DNA from: Sulfurimonas sp.
GTDB lineage: Bacteria > Campylobacterota > Campylobacteria > Campylobacterales > Sulfurimonadaceae
Direction of reading: 5' to 3'
Assembly: GCF_028694605.1 (NCBI RefSeq)
Contig: NZ_JAQVKP010000015.1
Coordinates: forward strand, 1 to 54,200
DNA: 54,200 bases
Under the pieces are notes generated by a model. It worked only from the letters and a program-made list of their open reading frames with translations, was not told the origin of the DNA and did no database searches. A program made the translations under genes and the position numbers. Below are positions 41,906 through 51,184 of the stretch, piece by piece. The stretch's first letter is position 1, and every line of letters starts with the position of its first letter.

Positions 41906-42721
41906 TTGCTTACGCTCATTCCAACCCCGATTGGAAACATAGGCGATATTTCACTTAGAGCTATAGAGGCGCTAAGTGAAGCCGACATACTTCTATGTGA
42001 AGATACAAGAGTTACAAAAAAACTTATCCAAATCCTCAAAGAGCGTTACAACACCTCTTTTAAATCAGAGCAACAATTTATTTCACTCCATTCACACAAT
42101 GAAAAAGAGTTTATCGAAAAACTTGACCCCGCTTTTTTTGAACAAAATATTATCTATGCAAGCGATGCAGGGATGCCCGGTATCAGTGACCCGGGACAGG
42201 CACTTGTAAAGTATTGTCAAGATAACGGCGTGAAGTATGATGTTCTACCTGGTGCAAACGCACTTCTCACTGCTTTTGTAGCAAGCGGATTTGTTACCAC
42301 AAAGATGCTTTTTTGGGGATTTTTACCGCATAAAGGCAAAGATAGAGCGGCTTCGCTTCTTGGTGCATTAAACAGCGGATACACAACAGTTCTTTACGAA
42401 TCACCGCACAGACTTGAGAAACTTTTGGATGAACTCTCACATGAGGAGCCTTCAAGAAAGATATTTTTGGCAAAAGAGCTTACAAAAAGGTATCAAAAAT
42501 ACTATCTTGGAACTGCCGATGAAATCAAGCAAAAAGTTGATGTAAACCTTAGAGGCGAATGGGTTGTCGTTCTTGAAGCAAAAGAGACACTCGGCAGCTC
42601 TGCCATCAGTCAAAACGATATTTTAGAACTTGATTTGCCAAAGAAAGTTCAAGCAAAACTTGTCAGTAAAATAACAGGCGAAAACACAAAAGCTTGCTAC
42701 GAGAGATTATTACACATTTAG
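41906..42721 (+). CDS. rsmI: 16S rRNA (cytidine1402-2'-O)-methyltransferase RsmI
   Basis: RsmI methylates the 2'-O of C1402 in 16S rRNA. The 271-residue protein starts LTLIPTPIGNIGDISLRAIEAL and has CEDTRVTKKL, SDAGMPGISDPG and FWGFLPHKGKDR, the tetrapyrrole-methylase-fold signatures of the family. The only possible start is TTG at 41,906: the frame is closed by the rpmE stop 12 nt upstream and there is no ATG before the conserved N-terminus. Confidence 0.94.
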   Translation: MLTLIPTPIGNIGDISLRAIEALSEADILLCEDTRVTKKLIQILKERYNTSFKSEQQFISLHSHNEKEFIEKLDPAFFEQNIIYASDAGMPGISDPGQALVKYCQDNGVKYDVLPGANALLTAFVASGFVTTKMLFWGFLPHKGKDRAASLLGALNSGYTTVLYESPHRLEKLLDELSHEEPSRKIFLAKELTKRYQKYYLGTADEIKQKVDVNLRGEWVVVLEAKETLGSSAISQNDILELDLPKKVQAKLVSKITGENTKACYERLLHI

Positions 42722-42768
42722 AGGTGTCCCCTATACACTATTTTAATTTTTTTGGATAAAATGCCCAC

Positions 42769-43449
42769 ATGTTAATATATGCAAAGCAACCCATAAACTA
42801 TATCATTCAAAATCATCCGAATAAGATAAAGAGACTTTATCTTGCCAAAGAGATAGATAAAAAAGAGTACTCTCGCCTTATGAAAATGGGCTTTGAGATA
42901 AAAAGAATCCCATCGGATGCGGCCGGAGCGATGTGTAAAAATGCTTCACATCAAGGGATGCTCGCAGATGTGGAGGCGTACGGACTTCACGACTATAAAA
43001 CATTTTTAAATTATGAATTTGTGCTTGTTTTGTCGGGTCTTACGGATGTCGGAAACATTGGAGCTATCATAAGAACTGCTTATGCACTTGGCGTGGACGG
43101 TGTCATAGCGTGCGGTGTAAAATCACTCCCGCTTGAGGCAATAGTGCGTACAAGTACCGGCGCACTTTATGATACTCCTTTTGCCATAGAGACTAATGTA
43201 CACAATGTTCTCAATGACCTCAAAATGTCAGGATTTACGACTTACGGGGCTGATATGGGCGGCAAAGATATCCGAGAAGTTACCCTCAAGCCAAAAAGAG
43301 CACTTTTCTTGGGAAGCGAGGGCGAGGGACTGAGTGCAAGGGTAAGCTCAAAACTTGATGAGATAGTAAGCATAAAAATGGCGCATGCGTTTGATTCCCT
43401 AAATGTAGGTGCGGCAGGTGCAATTTTAATGGATAGGATGCGAAAATGA
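42769..43449 (+). CDS. rlmB: TrmH/RlmB-family 23S rRNA 2'-O-methyltransferase
   Basis: A SPOUT-class methyltransferase of 226 residues with an N-terminal RNA-substrate-binding part (KRLYLAKEIDKKEY) and the knot motifs LTDVGNIGAIIRTAYALG, FLGSEGEGLS and SLNVGAAGAILMDRMR. RlmB methylates G2251 of 23S rRNA; the exact target cannot be told from other TrmH members. It overlaps the RodZ-like gene by 4 nt. Confidence 0.87.
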   Translation: MLIYAKQPINYIIQNHPNKIKRLYLAKEIDKKEYSRLMKMGFEIKRIPSDAAGAMCKNASHQGMLADVEAYGLHDYKTFLNYEFVLVLSGLTDVGNIGAIIRTAYALGVDGVIACGVKSLPLEAIVRTSTGALYDTPFAIETNVHNVLNDLKMSGFTTYGADMGGKDIREVTLKPKRALFLGSEGEGLSARVSSKLDEIVSIKMAHAFDSLNVGAAGAILMDRMRK

Positions 43450-44309
43450 GTGCCGGCATAGATAAGTTAAAAAATATTGGTATCCAAAAAATTCATGAAG
43501 ATACACATATATCAAGAGCGCATATAGAGGCGATATTTCAAGAAAATTTTGAAGATATGCATGGTGTGCAGTTTAATGGGTTTCTTTCCATACTTGAGCG
43601 TGAGTATGACGTTGATTTGAGTGATTTGAGGGCAAAAGCAAAAGAACATTTTGGGTATGTTGCAAAATATATGAAGCCCGAACAATCAATCCAAATGTTT
43701 AAAACAGACAATAGAAAGAGAAATTTAACACTTTTTTATAGTGCTTTAGGAATTGCACTTTTTCTTTTATTTGCATTTATAAGTATAAAAAACGGCAACG
43801 AAGAGCTTGCTGCTGCAAAGTCATTGCAACAAACACTTCAAAATACTCCGCCGCAGCTTCAAGAGAGCAAAATCGTGCAGCCTCAAGAGCAAGAACAAAA
43901 CCGGACTATTGCAGATGAAAATCTAACTGCCAATGAAAATAACAGTAGTGTAGCAGAGCAAAATACAACACAGGTTGAGAAGAAAAAAGAGCATATTGAA
44001 GCAGTGCCGCAAACTCCAAACACTCAAAACAGCCTGCTTAAGATTGTGCCAAAGAGCAAGGTTTGGGTAGGATATATAGATTTGCAGACAAACGAAAAAT
44101 TTCAAACAACATCTTCGGATGAACTTTTGCTGGATGCTTCAAAAGAGTGGCTTCTTGCATTTGGGCATGGAAACATAAATATTGAGTTAAATAGTGTTTC
44201 ACATGAATTTAAAACACCGAAGAATATGAGATTTATCTATAAAAATGGTGCCTTAAAGCAGATAGACGTTGAAGAGTATAAAACTTACAACGGCGGCAGT
44301 GCATGGTAA
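43446..44309 (+). CDS. RodZ-like membrane protein
   Basis: A 287-residue bitopic protein. Residues 8-70 resemble the RodZ cytoplasmic helix-turn-helix (HEDTHISRAHIEAIF ... FNGFLSILEREYDVDLSDL). One membrane helix lies at about 94-114. A Gln/Asn-rich periplasmic linker follows, then a final beta-rich domain (about 195-275, SKVWVGYIDLQTNEKF) like the RodZ DUF4115 domain. RodZ links MreB to the wall-building machinery and keeps rod shape. The overall design fits, but the sequence is divergent, so I give no symbol. It overlaps the next, exported protein gene by 7 nt. Confidence 0.72.
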   Translation: MSAGIDKLKNIGIQKIHEDTHISRAHIEAIFQENFEDMHGVQFNGFLSILEREYDVDLSDLRAKAKEHFGYVAKYMKPEQSIQMFKTDNRKRNLTLFYSALGIALFLLFAFISIKNGNEELAAAKSLQQTLQNTPPQLQESKIVQPQEQEQNRTIADENLTANENNSSVAEQNTTQVEKKKEHIEAVPQTPNTQNSLLKIVPKSKVWVGYIDLQTNEKFQTTSSDELLLDASKEWLLAFGHGNINIELNSVSHEFKTPKNMRFIYKNGALKQIDVEEYKTYNGGSAW

Positions 44310-45130
44310 AAACAGTAATTCTTCTGTTTTGCCTCCTTTCGCTTTCGCATGCACAGGATTTGCTTATGCAAAAGATTCAAAACTTGGTCAGTCCTAGAAC
44401 TTTTGCTAAAGACAAAGCTTTTATAGAAACCGTATTTTCCCCAAAGAGTGCCTATTATACGGAAGACGGAAGAGTTGATTCTATCAAAGTAATCAAGACG
44501 CTAAAAGATAACGGGATTTTAAATCTTTTTTTTAAAACCCCCCGCGAAATCAATATAAGCTTTAAGACACAAGGCAAACCTCTTTTATTTGTTAAAATCA
44601 TGAGCGACTCTTTGCAAAATATCGGGTATTACAAATACATGACAAAAGAGTCGAGTTTTGAAAATTCAGAGTTTGTATGGAAAATCAATCTTACTTCAGA
44701 GTATGCGGCTGACCCTATTATTCTAGCACAAGAGCTTGAGAAAAACAGCTGTAGGATTGTTGATGTTGTGCGTGAAAATGAGAGTGACTGGAGCTACAGC
44801 ATTGATATGCAAGATGCCAAACTCAATGTCGCTACACTTGAGAGCGGTGTAGATTTTAGTCTTAAACGCTCACTTTATGCCTACTGGCTTGATGTTTCTA
44901 AAATCGGCACACTTGACATCGTCAGCTCTTTGAGAAACGATTGGTATCCTTACATCGCCTTTTACGATAAATCTCTTAAGCTTTTGAATGTGATGAAAAT
45001 GGATACGAAAAAAACAAATATCACATTAGAGATTAATCCGGAGGCATACTACATAAAAATATCGGATATCTACACGCTTAAAAATATCAAAGATGACCTT
45101 GTCCTTACTTCTTTAGGGAGAAAAAATTAA
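44303..45130 (+). CDS. exported hypothetical protein
   Basis: I do not recognise the family. The 275-residue protein has a Sec signal peptide (MVKTVILLFCLLSLSHA), then a soluble alpha/beta body without cysteine motifs or further membrane segments; it is expected in the periplasm. The 7-nt overlap with the RodZ-like gene suggests the two act together, possibly at the wall. It ends 45 nt before the aminotransferase gene. Confidence 0.75.
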   Translation: MVKTVILLFCLLSLSHAQDLLMQKIQNLVSPRTFAKDKAFIETVFSPKSAYYTEDGRVDSIKVIKTLKDNGILNLFFKTPREINISFKTQGKPLLFVKIMSDSLQNIGYYKYMTKESSFENSEFVWKINLTSEYAADPIILAQELEKNSCRIVDVVRENESDWSYSIDMQDAKLNVATLESGVDFSLKRSLYAYWLDVSKIGTLDIVSSLRNDWYPYIAFYDKSLKLLNVMKMDTKKTNITLEINPEAYYIKISDIYTLKNIKDDLVLTSLGRKN

Positions 45131-45175
45131 AATTTTTTCGATAGAATGTCGCTAATTATTTGAGTAGGAAAAATC

Positions 45176-46396
45176 ATGTTTGATGAGATACAGTTTGATA
45201 GAATGAAGCGGTTGCCGAAGTACGTTTTTGCTGAGGTAAATGAACTTAAAATGGCTGAGAGAAGAGCAGGTGTGGATGTCATCGACTTCTCTATGGGAAA
45301 TCCTGACGGAGACACTCCTGAACATATCAGAGAAAAGCTTATCGAATCTGCCCAAAAGACAAAAACACATGGCTACTCGGTTTCAAAAGGTATCCCAAAA
45401 CTTCTTGTTGCCATAGCAGACTGGTACAAAAGAAGATACGGCTGTGACTTAGACCCTGCGACTGAATGTGTTGCAACGATGGGCTCAAAAGAGGGATACG
45501 CACATCTGGCGTACGCTATCACAAATCCGGGTGATGTGGCAATCGTACCGGACCCGACTTACCCTATCCATGAATACTCTTTTATCTTAGCGGGCGGAAA
45601 TGTTGCAAAGTTTGGCATTGAGTTTGATGAGGATTATAAACTTAACGAAGATAAATTTTTTGAAGATTTGGATAGAGTTTTCAAAGAGAGTTCTCCTAAG
45701 CCAAAGTACGTTTTGGTAAACTTTCCTCACAACCCTACAACAGCGACTGTAACACAAGATTTTTATGTTCGTCTTGTTGCTATGGCAAAAGAGAAGAGAT
45801 TTTACATTATCAGCGATATCGCTTATGGCGACATCACGTTTGACGGGTATGTAACACCTTCTATCATGAGCGTACCAGGGGCAAAAGATGTGGCGGTTGA
45901 GAGTTTCACACTCTCCAAGAGCTACAACATGGCGGGCTGGCGTGTAGGTTTTTTTGTAGGAAACAAAAAACTTATAGGTGCATTGCAAAAAATCAAGTCA
46001 TGGCTAGATTACGGTATGTTTACCCCAATCCAAGTAGCAGCTACCGTTGCGCTTAACGGTGATCAGCAGTGCGTAAAAGACATTACCGACAAGTACAACC
46101 ACCGTCAAGAGGTTCTGCTTGATGCTTTTGAGAGAGCAGGCTGGCATATCAGAAAAAATCAGGCGAGTATGTTTGTCTGGGCAAAGATACCTGAATGTTG
46201 TAAAGAGTTGGGCTCACTTGAATTTTCAAAGAGACTTCTTAAAGAAGCGGGCGTTGCGGTTGCTCCGGGGATTGGTTTTGGAGTTTACGGCGATGAGTAT
46301 GTGCGTATTGCACTCATTGAAAATGACAACCGTATCCGTCAGGCAGCACGCAATATCAAAGAGTTTTTGAAAAAATACCAAGACGAAAAAAAATAG
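45176..46396 (+). CDS. PLP-dependent aminotransferase (AlaC / LL-DAP aminotransferase-like)
   Basis: A 406-residue fold-type I class I/II aminotransferase. The motifs are VDVIDFSMGNPDGDTPEHI near the start, NFPHNPTTATV, the SDIAYGDITFDGY strand and the PLP lysine in TLSKSYNMAGWRVGF. Relatives include alanine aminotransferase AlaC and LL-diaminopimelate aminotransferase. It stands 1 nt before homoserine dehydrogenase, which favours a role in amino-acid synthesis from aspartate or pyruvate, but the substrate cannot be fixed from sequence. Confidence 0.88.
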   Translation: MFDEIQFDRMKRLPKYVFAEVNELKMAERRAGVDVIDFSMGNPDGDTPEHIREKLIESAQKTKTHGYSVSKGIPKLLVAIADWYKRRYGCDLDPATECVATMGSKEGYAHLAYAITNPGDVAIVPDPTYPIHEYSFILAGGNVAKFGIEFDEDYKLNEDKFFEDLDRVFKESSPKPKYVLVNFPHNPTTATVTQDFYVRLVAMAKEKRFYIISDIAYGDITFDGYVTPSIMSVPGAKDVAVESFTLSKSYNMAGWRVGFFVGNKKLIGALQKIKSWLDYGMFTPIQVAATVALNGDQQCVKDITDKYNHRQEVLLDAFERAGWHIRKNQASMFVWAKIPECCKELGSLEFSKRLLKEAGVAVAPGIGFGVYGDEYVRIALIENDNRIRQAARNIKEFLKKYQDEKK

Positions 46397-46397
46397 C

Positions 46398-47660
46398 ATG
46401 ATAAAAGTCGGAATCATCGGTGTCGGAACCGTAGGAGCAAGTGTTGTCAATATCTTAAGAGATAACGCCGATGTTATCTCTGCACGCGCCGGTGTGGATA
46501 TAGTCGCAAAAAGCGGTATCGTCAAAAACATGAGCAAAGACAGAAGCTCTCTGGGTATCAAGATTTCGGACAATATCGATGATGTTTTGGAAGACAAAGA
46601 GATAGATATAGTCGTTGAGCTTATGGGCGGCGTGGAAGAGCCTTTTGAGATTGTCAAGCGTGCTCTTAAAAACGGTAAAGCGGTTGTTACCGCAAACAAA
46701 GCGCTTTTGGCATACCACCGCTATGAACTTCAAGAGATTGCGCAAGATATAGCTTTTGAGTACGAGGCGAGCGTTGCAGGCGGTATCCCTATCATCAATG
46801 CACTGCGTGACGGTTTGTCCGCAAACCATATAGAGTCCATTATGGGTATTATGAATGGCACATGTAACTATATGATGACGAAGATGACCAACGAGGGCGT
46901 GGCGTACGAGACTATTTTAAAAGAGGCTCAGGAACTCGGCTATGCAGAGGCAGACCCTACTTTTGATGTGGGTGGCTTTGATGCTGCGCACAAGCTTCTT
47001 ATCTTGGCAAGTATCGCCTATGGGATTGATGCAAAACCGGAAGATATCCTTATAGAGGGGATACAAAATATCTCTCAAGACGACATCGCATTTGCCAAAG
47101 AGTTTGGGTATGTCATAAAGCTTCTTGGAATCGCAAAAAAAGATAAAAATGAAGTTGAGCTTAGAGTTCATGCGTCTCTTATCAAAAAAGAGGCGATGAT
47201 AGCAAAGATTGACGGTGTCATGAACGGCATAAGCGTTGTGGGCGATAAAGTAGGTGAGACGCTCTACTATGGAGCCGGAGCGGGCGGCAATGCAACGGCG
47301 AGTGCGGTTGTGGCAAACATCATAGATATTGCAAGAAGCGGAAAAAGCAAACCGATGCTTGGCTTTGACAGACCGATGGAAGGCAAGCTTACACTCAAAG
47401 AGGCGGGCAATATTGAGTCAAAATACTATCTGCGCATCAATGTTTCCGACAAGATAGGTGTTTTAGCACGCATCACAAAAATATTTGAAGAAAACAGCAT
47501 CTCAATTGAGGCGATTTTACAAAGACAAGCTTCCCATGACAGCGCAAACCTGCTTATCTCGACGCACACAGCGTATGAGCATGACATCCAAAATCTCATA
47601 AGCTCTCTTGAGAAGCTTGAGTTTGTCAACCAAAGACCTGTTATGATTAGGATAGTGTAA
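46398..47660 (+). CDS. hom: homoserine dehydrogenase
   Basis: Homoserine dehydrogenase reduces aspartate semialdehyde to homoserine for threonine and methionine synthesis. The 420-residue protein has the dinucleotide loop GIIGVGTVGASV, the VTANKALLA motif, the catalytic-region GIMNGTCNYMMTKM and ELGYAEADPTFDVGGFDAAHK, and a C-terminal ACT domain (about 345-420) that usually gives threonine feedback. It follows the aminotransferase by 1 nt and precedes the SDR gene by 5 nt. Confidence 0.95.
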   Translation: MIKVGIIGVGTVGASVVNILRDNADVISARAGVDIVAKSGIVKNMSKDRSSLGIKISDNIDDVLEDKEIDIVVELMGGVEEPFEIVKRALKNGKAVVTANKALLAYHRYELQEIAQDIAFEYEASVAGGIPIINALRDGLSANHIESIMGIMNGTCNYMMTKMTNEGVAYETILKEAQELGYAEADPTFDVGGFDAAHKLLILASIAYGIDAKPEDILIEGIQNISQDDIAFAKEFGYVIKLLGIAKKDKNEVELRVHASLIKKEAMIAKIDGVMNGISVVGDKVGETLYYGAGAGGNATASAVVANIIDIARSGKSKPMLGFDRPMEGKLTLKEAGNIESKYYLRINVSDKIGVLARITKIFEENSISIEAILQRQASHDSANLLISTHTAYEHDIQNLISSLEKLEFVNQRPVMIRIV

Positions 47661-47665
47661 AAAAG

Positions 47666-48406
47666 GTGAAAATCCTCATAACAGGTGCAAGTAGCGGTAT
47701 CGGAGAGGCACTCTCTAGGCTTTATGCTACAAAAGATAACGAGCTTTTTCTTCTTGCCAGAAGAGAAGAGCGGCTGCAAACACTTTGCAGGGAGCTTGAA
47801 AAAGAGGCTTTGAGTATGCAGATTGTGACTGTTGATGTTACTAATTTTGCTCTGCTTCAAGAAAAAATCAGAGCAATCGGGGATGTGGATATGGTTATCT
47901 TAAACGCCGGCGTTTCGCTTGGACATTCGCTAGAGATTACTCCTATGGATGATTTTCAAAAACTCTTTGATGCAAATCTCCTCTCTAGCCATGCGATTTT
48001 AGAGGTTTTACTGCCGCACTTTAGAGCAAAAAGAGGCGGAAAAATCGTTTTCATCTCCTCTTTGGCTTCACTCATTACTATGCCTACATCCTTAGCTTAC
48101 AGCACATCCAAAAGAGCATTAAATGCCTATGCAGAGGGGCTAAGATACAAATACAAAAAAGAGGGAATAAAAGTTATCAACATTTTACCCGGGTTTATCA
48201 AGAGCGAAATGACTGATAAAAACAGCTTTAAGATGCCGTTTTTTCTAAGTACCGAGGCTGGTGCAAAGAGAATTTACGATGCTATAGCAAAAGAGAAGCG
48301 GTTTTATCCGTTTCCTTTTAGATTTTACACTATTATTAGATTACTCAATCTGCTTCCTGATTTTTTAAAAGAAAAAATTATACACTCACTAACTCAAAGG
48401 AGCTAA
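47666..48406 (+). CDS. short-chain dehydrogenase/reductase
   Basis: A 246-residue classical SDR: TGASSGIGEAL near the N-terminus, LNAGVS, the catalytic Ser in VFISSLASL and YSTSKRALN with Tyr and Lys. The Arg-Arg after the second strand (LARREERL) suggests NADP(H). The start is a GTG behind AAAAAGG, 5 nt after hom. Residues 185-246 carry a hydrophobic, basic end (FRFYTIIRLLNLLPDFLKEK) that could touch the membrane. The substrate is unknown. Confidence 0.87.
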   Translation: MKILITGASSGIGEALSRLYATKDNELFLLARREERLQTLCRELEKEALSMQIVTVDVTNFALLQEKIRAIGDVDMVILNAGVSLGHSLEITPMDDFQKLFDANLLSSHAILEVLLPHFRAKRGGKIVFISSLASLITMPTSLAYSTSKRALNAYAEGLRYKYKKEGIKVINILPGFIKSEMTDKNSFKMPFFLSTEAGAKRIYDAIAKEKRFYPFPFRFYTIIRLLNLLPDFLKEKIIHSLTQRS

Positions 48407-48410
48407 CTTC

Positions 48411-50474
48411 ATGGAAAACATAAAAACGATAGACAGCGTTTGTACCTACTGCGGTGTCGGATGCGATATAGCGGCCGATGTTAAGGATAATAAAATCGTT
48501 AGGATTTTTGCACATAAAGACGGTGTTGTCTCGCAAGGCAAGCTTTGTGTCAAGGGAAAGTACGGGTTTGACTTTGTGGACTCAAAAGAGCGTTTGAGAA
48601 CTCCGCGAATCAAAAAGAGTTTTTTAGAGAAAAACCCTGCTATTAAAGAGGCTATTGCGTCATCTTTGGTAGAGTTTGATGATATTTGGTATGAAAGTGA
48701 CCTTGATGGTGCAACGACTGCCGCTGCGATGAAACTCAAAGAAGTTCAAGCAGAGTATGGGCGCAAGAGTGTCGCTTCCATCGGCGGGGCAAGAACATCG
48801 TGCGAGAGCGTCTATATGTTTCAAAAATTTACGCGTCATACGCTTAATTCTCCGCATGTTGACAACTGTGCCAGAGTTTGCCACTCGCCATCGCTCAAAG
48901 GTATGCGAACAACTATCGGCGAGGGAGCTGCAACCAACCCTTACAACGACATCTACAACTGCGAATTTATGATAGTTATCGGCTCTAACACAACAGAAGC
49001 ACACCCGATCATCGCAAACCGTGTCGTAGAGGTAGCTCAAAAGCATGACAATATGGCGGTTTTTGATGTCAGAGAGATAAAGCTTCATAAATTTGCAAAG
49101 TATAAAGCCATCATCCCCTATGAGGCAAATCTGCTTGTTCTCAATATGCTTGCCTATGTTATCATAAGCGAAGAGCTTTATGATGAGAGTTTTGTTGCAG
49201 AGCGCACAAAAGGCTTTGTAGAGTTTAGAGAAAAAATCATAAACGACCCTTTTGCAAACCCGAAATATTTTGAGCAAATTGATGGTTATGAGTACCTAAG
49301 CAAGATGATTCCAAAAATCGCAAGAGAGTATGCGCTTAAAAAATCGATGATTTTTTGGGGGCTTGGTATCACGGAGCATATAGACGGCTCTTATGCGGTT
49401 ATGGCGATAACACACCTCGCTCTTATGACGGGTAACATCGGTAAAGCGGGAGCGGGACTTATGCCGCTTCGTGGGCAGAACAATGTTCAGGGAGCATGTG
49501 ATATGGGAATGCTTCCATACTATGATCCGGATTATCAAACACCAAAAGAGGTAGGTTTGATGACGCCGGAACTTGTAGATGAGATGCTTGAAGGGCGATT
49601 AAAAGCAGTTATCAATGTCGGAGAGGACTTGACGCATATCCATCCAAATATCAATAAAATAGACAGAGCGCTTGAAAATCTTGAACTCCTTATGGTGCAA
49701 GAGCTTTTTGTAACAGATATAACTTCAAAAGCCGACATCATAGTGGGTGTAAAGTCGGCGTATGAGAAAACCGGTGTATATATAAATGCGATGCGAAGAT
49801 TGCATCTCTCACAGCCTTTGGTGGAGTCTGATTTGCCAGATGACTGGGAAGTGCTTCAGATGCTAGACAACAAAATGGGCGGAGAGAGTGCTTATCAAAA
49901 CTCCAACGAGATTTGGGATGAGGTGCGCAAGGTAGCTTACCACCGTTTTAGCGGAGCATCTTATGTGAGGCTGGAGAGACACAGAAAAAGAGGGCTTCAA
50001 TGGCCTGTTCATACAGAAGACACGCCAATCCTTCATCAGCTTGACTTTAGAACGGATGACGGCTTAGGTGAATTTCACTATCATCAGTACAAACTTCGTG
50101 GCATGGTGCAAGAGATTGTGGAAAAAAGGCTAAGCGGCTACTACCTCACAACCGGCAGAACCATTGCGATGTACAACAATGCCGCACAGACAAAACAGAC
50201 ACTAAGTCTTGTCGATAGATACGATGAGGATATTTTGCTTGTTTGTGAAGAGGATATGGCGGATTTTACAAGCGAGAGAGTAATCCTAAAAACCGTACAT
50301 GGAGAGACAAAACCGCTCAAAATCAGATTTACGGACAAAGTCGCACCAAAGACGCTTTTTGTAACATTTCATTACGCAGATTCTAAAATCAACGCACTCT
50401 TTGGAGATGAGAGAGATGAGCTGATTTTAACGGCTGCCTTTAAATCTGTAAAAGTAGAGGTAGTAAATCTTTAA
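48411..50474 (+). CDS. cytoplasmic-type formate dehydrogenase alpha subunit (Cys form)
   Basis: A 687-residue molybdopterin oxidoreductase. The N-terminal [4Fe-4S] ligands are Cys11, Cys14, Cys18 and Cys46. The active-site segment DNCARVCHSPS puts Cys157 where selenocysteine or cysteine binds Mo/W, followed by His158, as in FdhF. The GKAGAGLMPLRGQNNVQGACDMG signature and the C-terminal molydopterin-binding domain with TGRTIAMYNNAAQTKQT are intact. There is no twin-arginine signal, so it is cytoplasmic. No electron-transfer subunit, fdhD or hydrogenase gene lies beside it, so its redox partner is unknown. yraN begins at the base after its stop. Confidence 0.88.
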   Translation: MENIKTIDSVCTYCGVGCDIAADVKDNKIVRIFAHKDGVVSQGKLCVKGKYGFDFVDSKERLRTPRIKKSFLEKNPAIKEAIASSLVEFDDIWYESDLDGATTAAAMKLKEVQAEYGRKSVASIGGARTSCESVYMFQKFTRHTLNSPHVDNCARVCHSPSLKGMRTTIGEGAATNPYNDIYNCEFMIVIGSNTTEAHPIIANRVVEVAQKHDNMAVFDVREIKLHKFAKYKAIIPYEANLLVLNMLAYVIISEELYDESFVAERTKGFVEFREKIINDPFANPKYFEQIDGYEYLSKMIPKIAREYALKKSMIFWGLGITEHIDGSYAVMAITHLALMTGNIGKAGAGLMPLRGQNNVQGACDMGMLPYYDPDYQTPKEVGLMTPELVDEMLEGRLKAVINVGEDLTHIHPNINKIDRALENLELLMVQELFVTDITSKADIIVGVKSAYEKTGVYINAMRRLHLSQPLVESDLPDDWEVLQMLDNKMGGESAYQNSNEIWDEVRKVAYHRFSGASYVRLERHRKRGLQWPVHTEDTPILHQLDFRTDDGLGEFHYHQYKLRGMVQEIVEKRLSGYYLTTGRTIAMYNNAAQTKQTLSLVDRYDEDILLVCEEDMADFTSERVILKTVHGETKPLKIRFTDKVAPKTLFVTFHYADSKINALFGDERDELILTAAFKSVKVEVVNL

Positions 50475-50807
50475 ATGAGCAGAGCCAAAGGAGACTATGC
50501 AGAGGAGCGGGCATACGCATACCTTTTAGAAAAAGGGTTTATGGTAGTTGAACGCAACTTCTCCTCCCGCTTTGGCGAGATAGATATTATCGCAACCAAG
50601 GGTGGAGTTTTACACTTTGTCGAGGTAAAAAGTGCGCTTGATTATGAACTAGCCATCCAAAACATCACCAAATCAAAACTCTCAAAACTTATAAAAACCG
50701 GTGATGTTTACCTCAAAAAAAACGCTCTGCACAACACGGACTACATGCACGATGCTATCATCGTAACACCGCTGGAGATTTGGCATTTGGAAAATATTAC
50801 GATTTAG
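50475..50807 (+). CDS. YraN-family (UPF0102) protein
   Basis: A 110-residue protein of the endonuclease-like YraN family: GDYAEERAYAYLLEKGF, the GEIDIIA strand and FVEVKSA match the restriction-enzyme-like core (Glu, Asp and the Glu-x-Lys). Its cellular role is poorly known. The ATG follows the formate dehydrogenase stop without a gap, so the two are coupled. Confidence 0.9.
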   Translation: MSRAKGDYAEERAYAYLLEKGFMVVERNFSSRFGEIDIIATKGGVLHFVEVKSALDYELAIQNITKSKLSKLIKTGDVYLKKNALHNTDYMHDAIIVTPLEIWHLENITI

Positions 50808-50830
50808 GGAGCTTTGTATAAAAACTATTT

Positions 50831-51184
50831 TTAGGAAAAATCTAACTCTTTTGTCACTATAGCCTTTATGATTGGTATGTTGATTCTTAAAACATCTTCA
50901 ATAATCGAATCATCTACACTATCATAGTCATGGGCGATAAAATTTCTAACGGCGCTGATGCCTTTTAAATCATTGCTTGAAAACTTCTCAAGTACATCAA
51001 ATGCGTTGTCTTCTTTAAGTTTGTTAAATTGTTCGGCAATTTTTATGATGTGCATTCGTATAGCTGGTTTAAGTATTTTATTTTCTATGGCTTGTGTGAT
51101 TTTAAAATCTACGCTGTGTAAAATAAACTCTATATCTTCGATAGCATTTTTGATATTTTTGAGTCTTTGTTGAGGGCTAGACAT
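50831..51184 (-). CDS. hepT: HepT-family toxin
   Basis: HepT is a HEPN-fold ribonuclease or toxin silenced by its MntA partner. The 117-residue helical protein carries the HEPN motif R-x4-H in AVRNFIAHDYDSV, followed by Tyr, the residue that MntA adenylylates in studied systems. The start overlaps mntA by 8 nt. It ends 23 nt from the convergent yraN stop. Confidence 0.88.
   Translation of the reverse strand: MSSPQQRLKNIKNAIEDIEFILHSVDFKITQAIENKILKPAIRMHIIKIAEQFNKLKEDNAFDVLEKFSSNDLKGISAVRNFIAHDYDSVDDSIIEDVLRINIPIIKAIVTKELDFS

Noticed and set aside
48660..49277. 205-residue open frame on the minus strand inside the formate dehydrogenase gene
   Set aside because: It is antisense to the conserved active-site region, Cys/Arg-rich without family motifs, and has no promoter or ribosome site.
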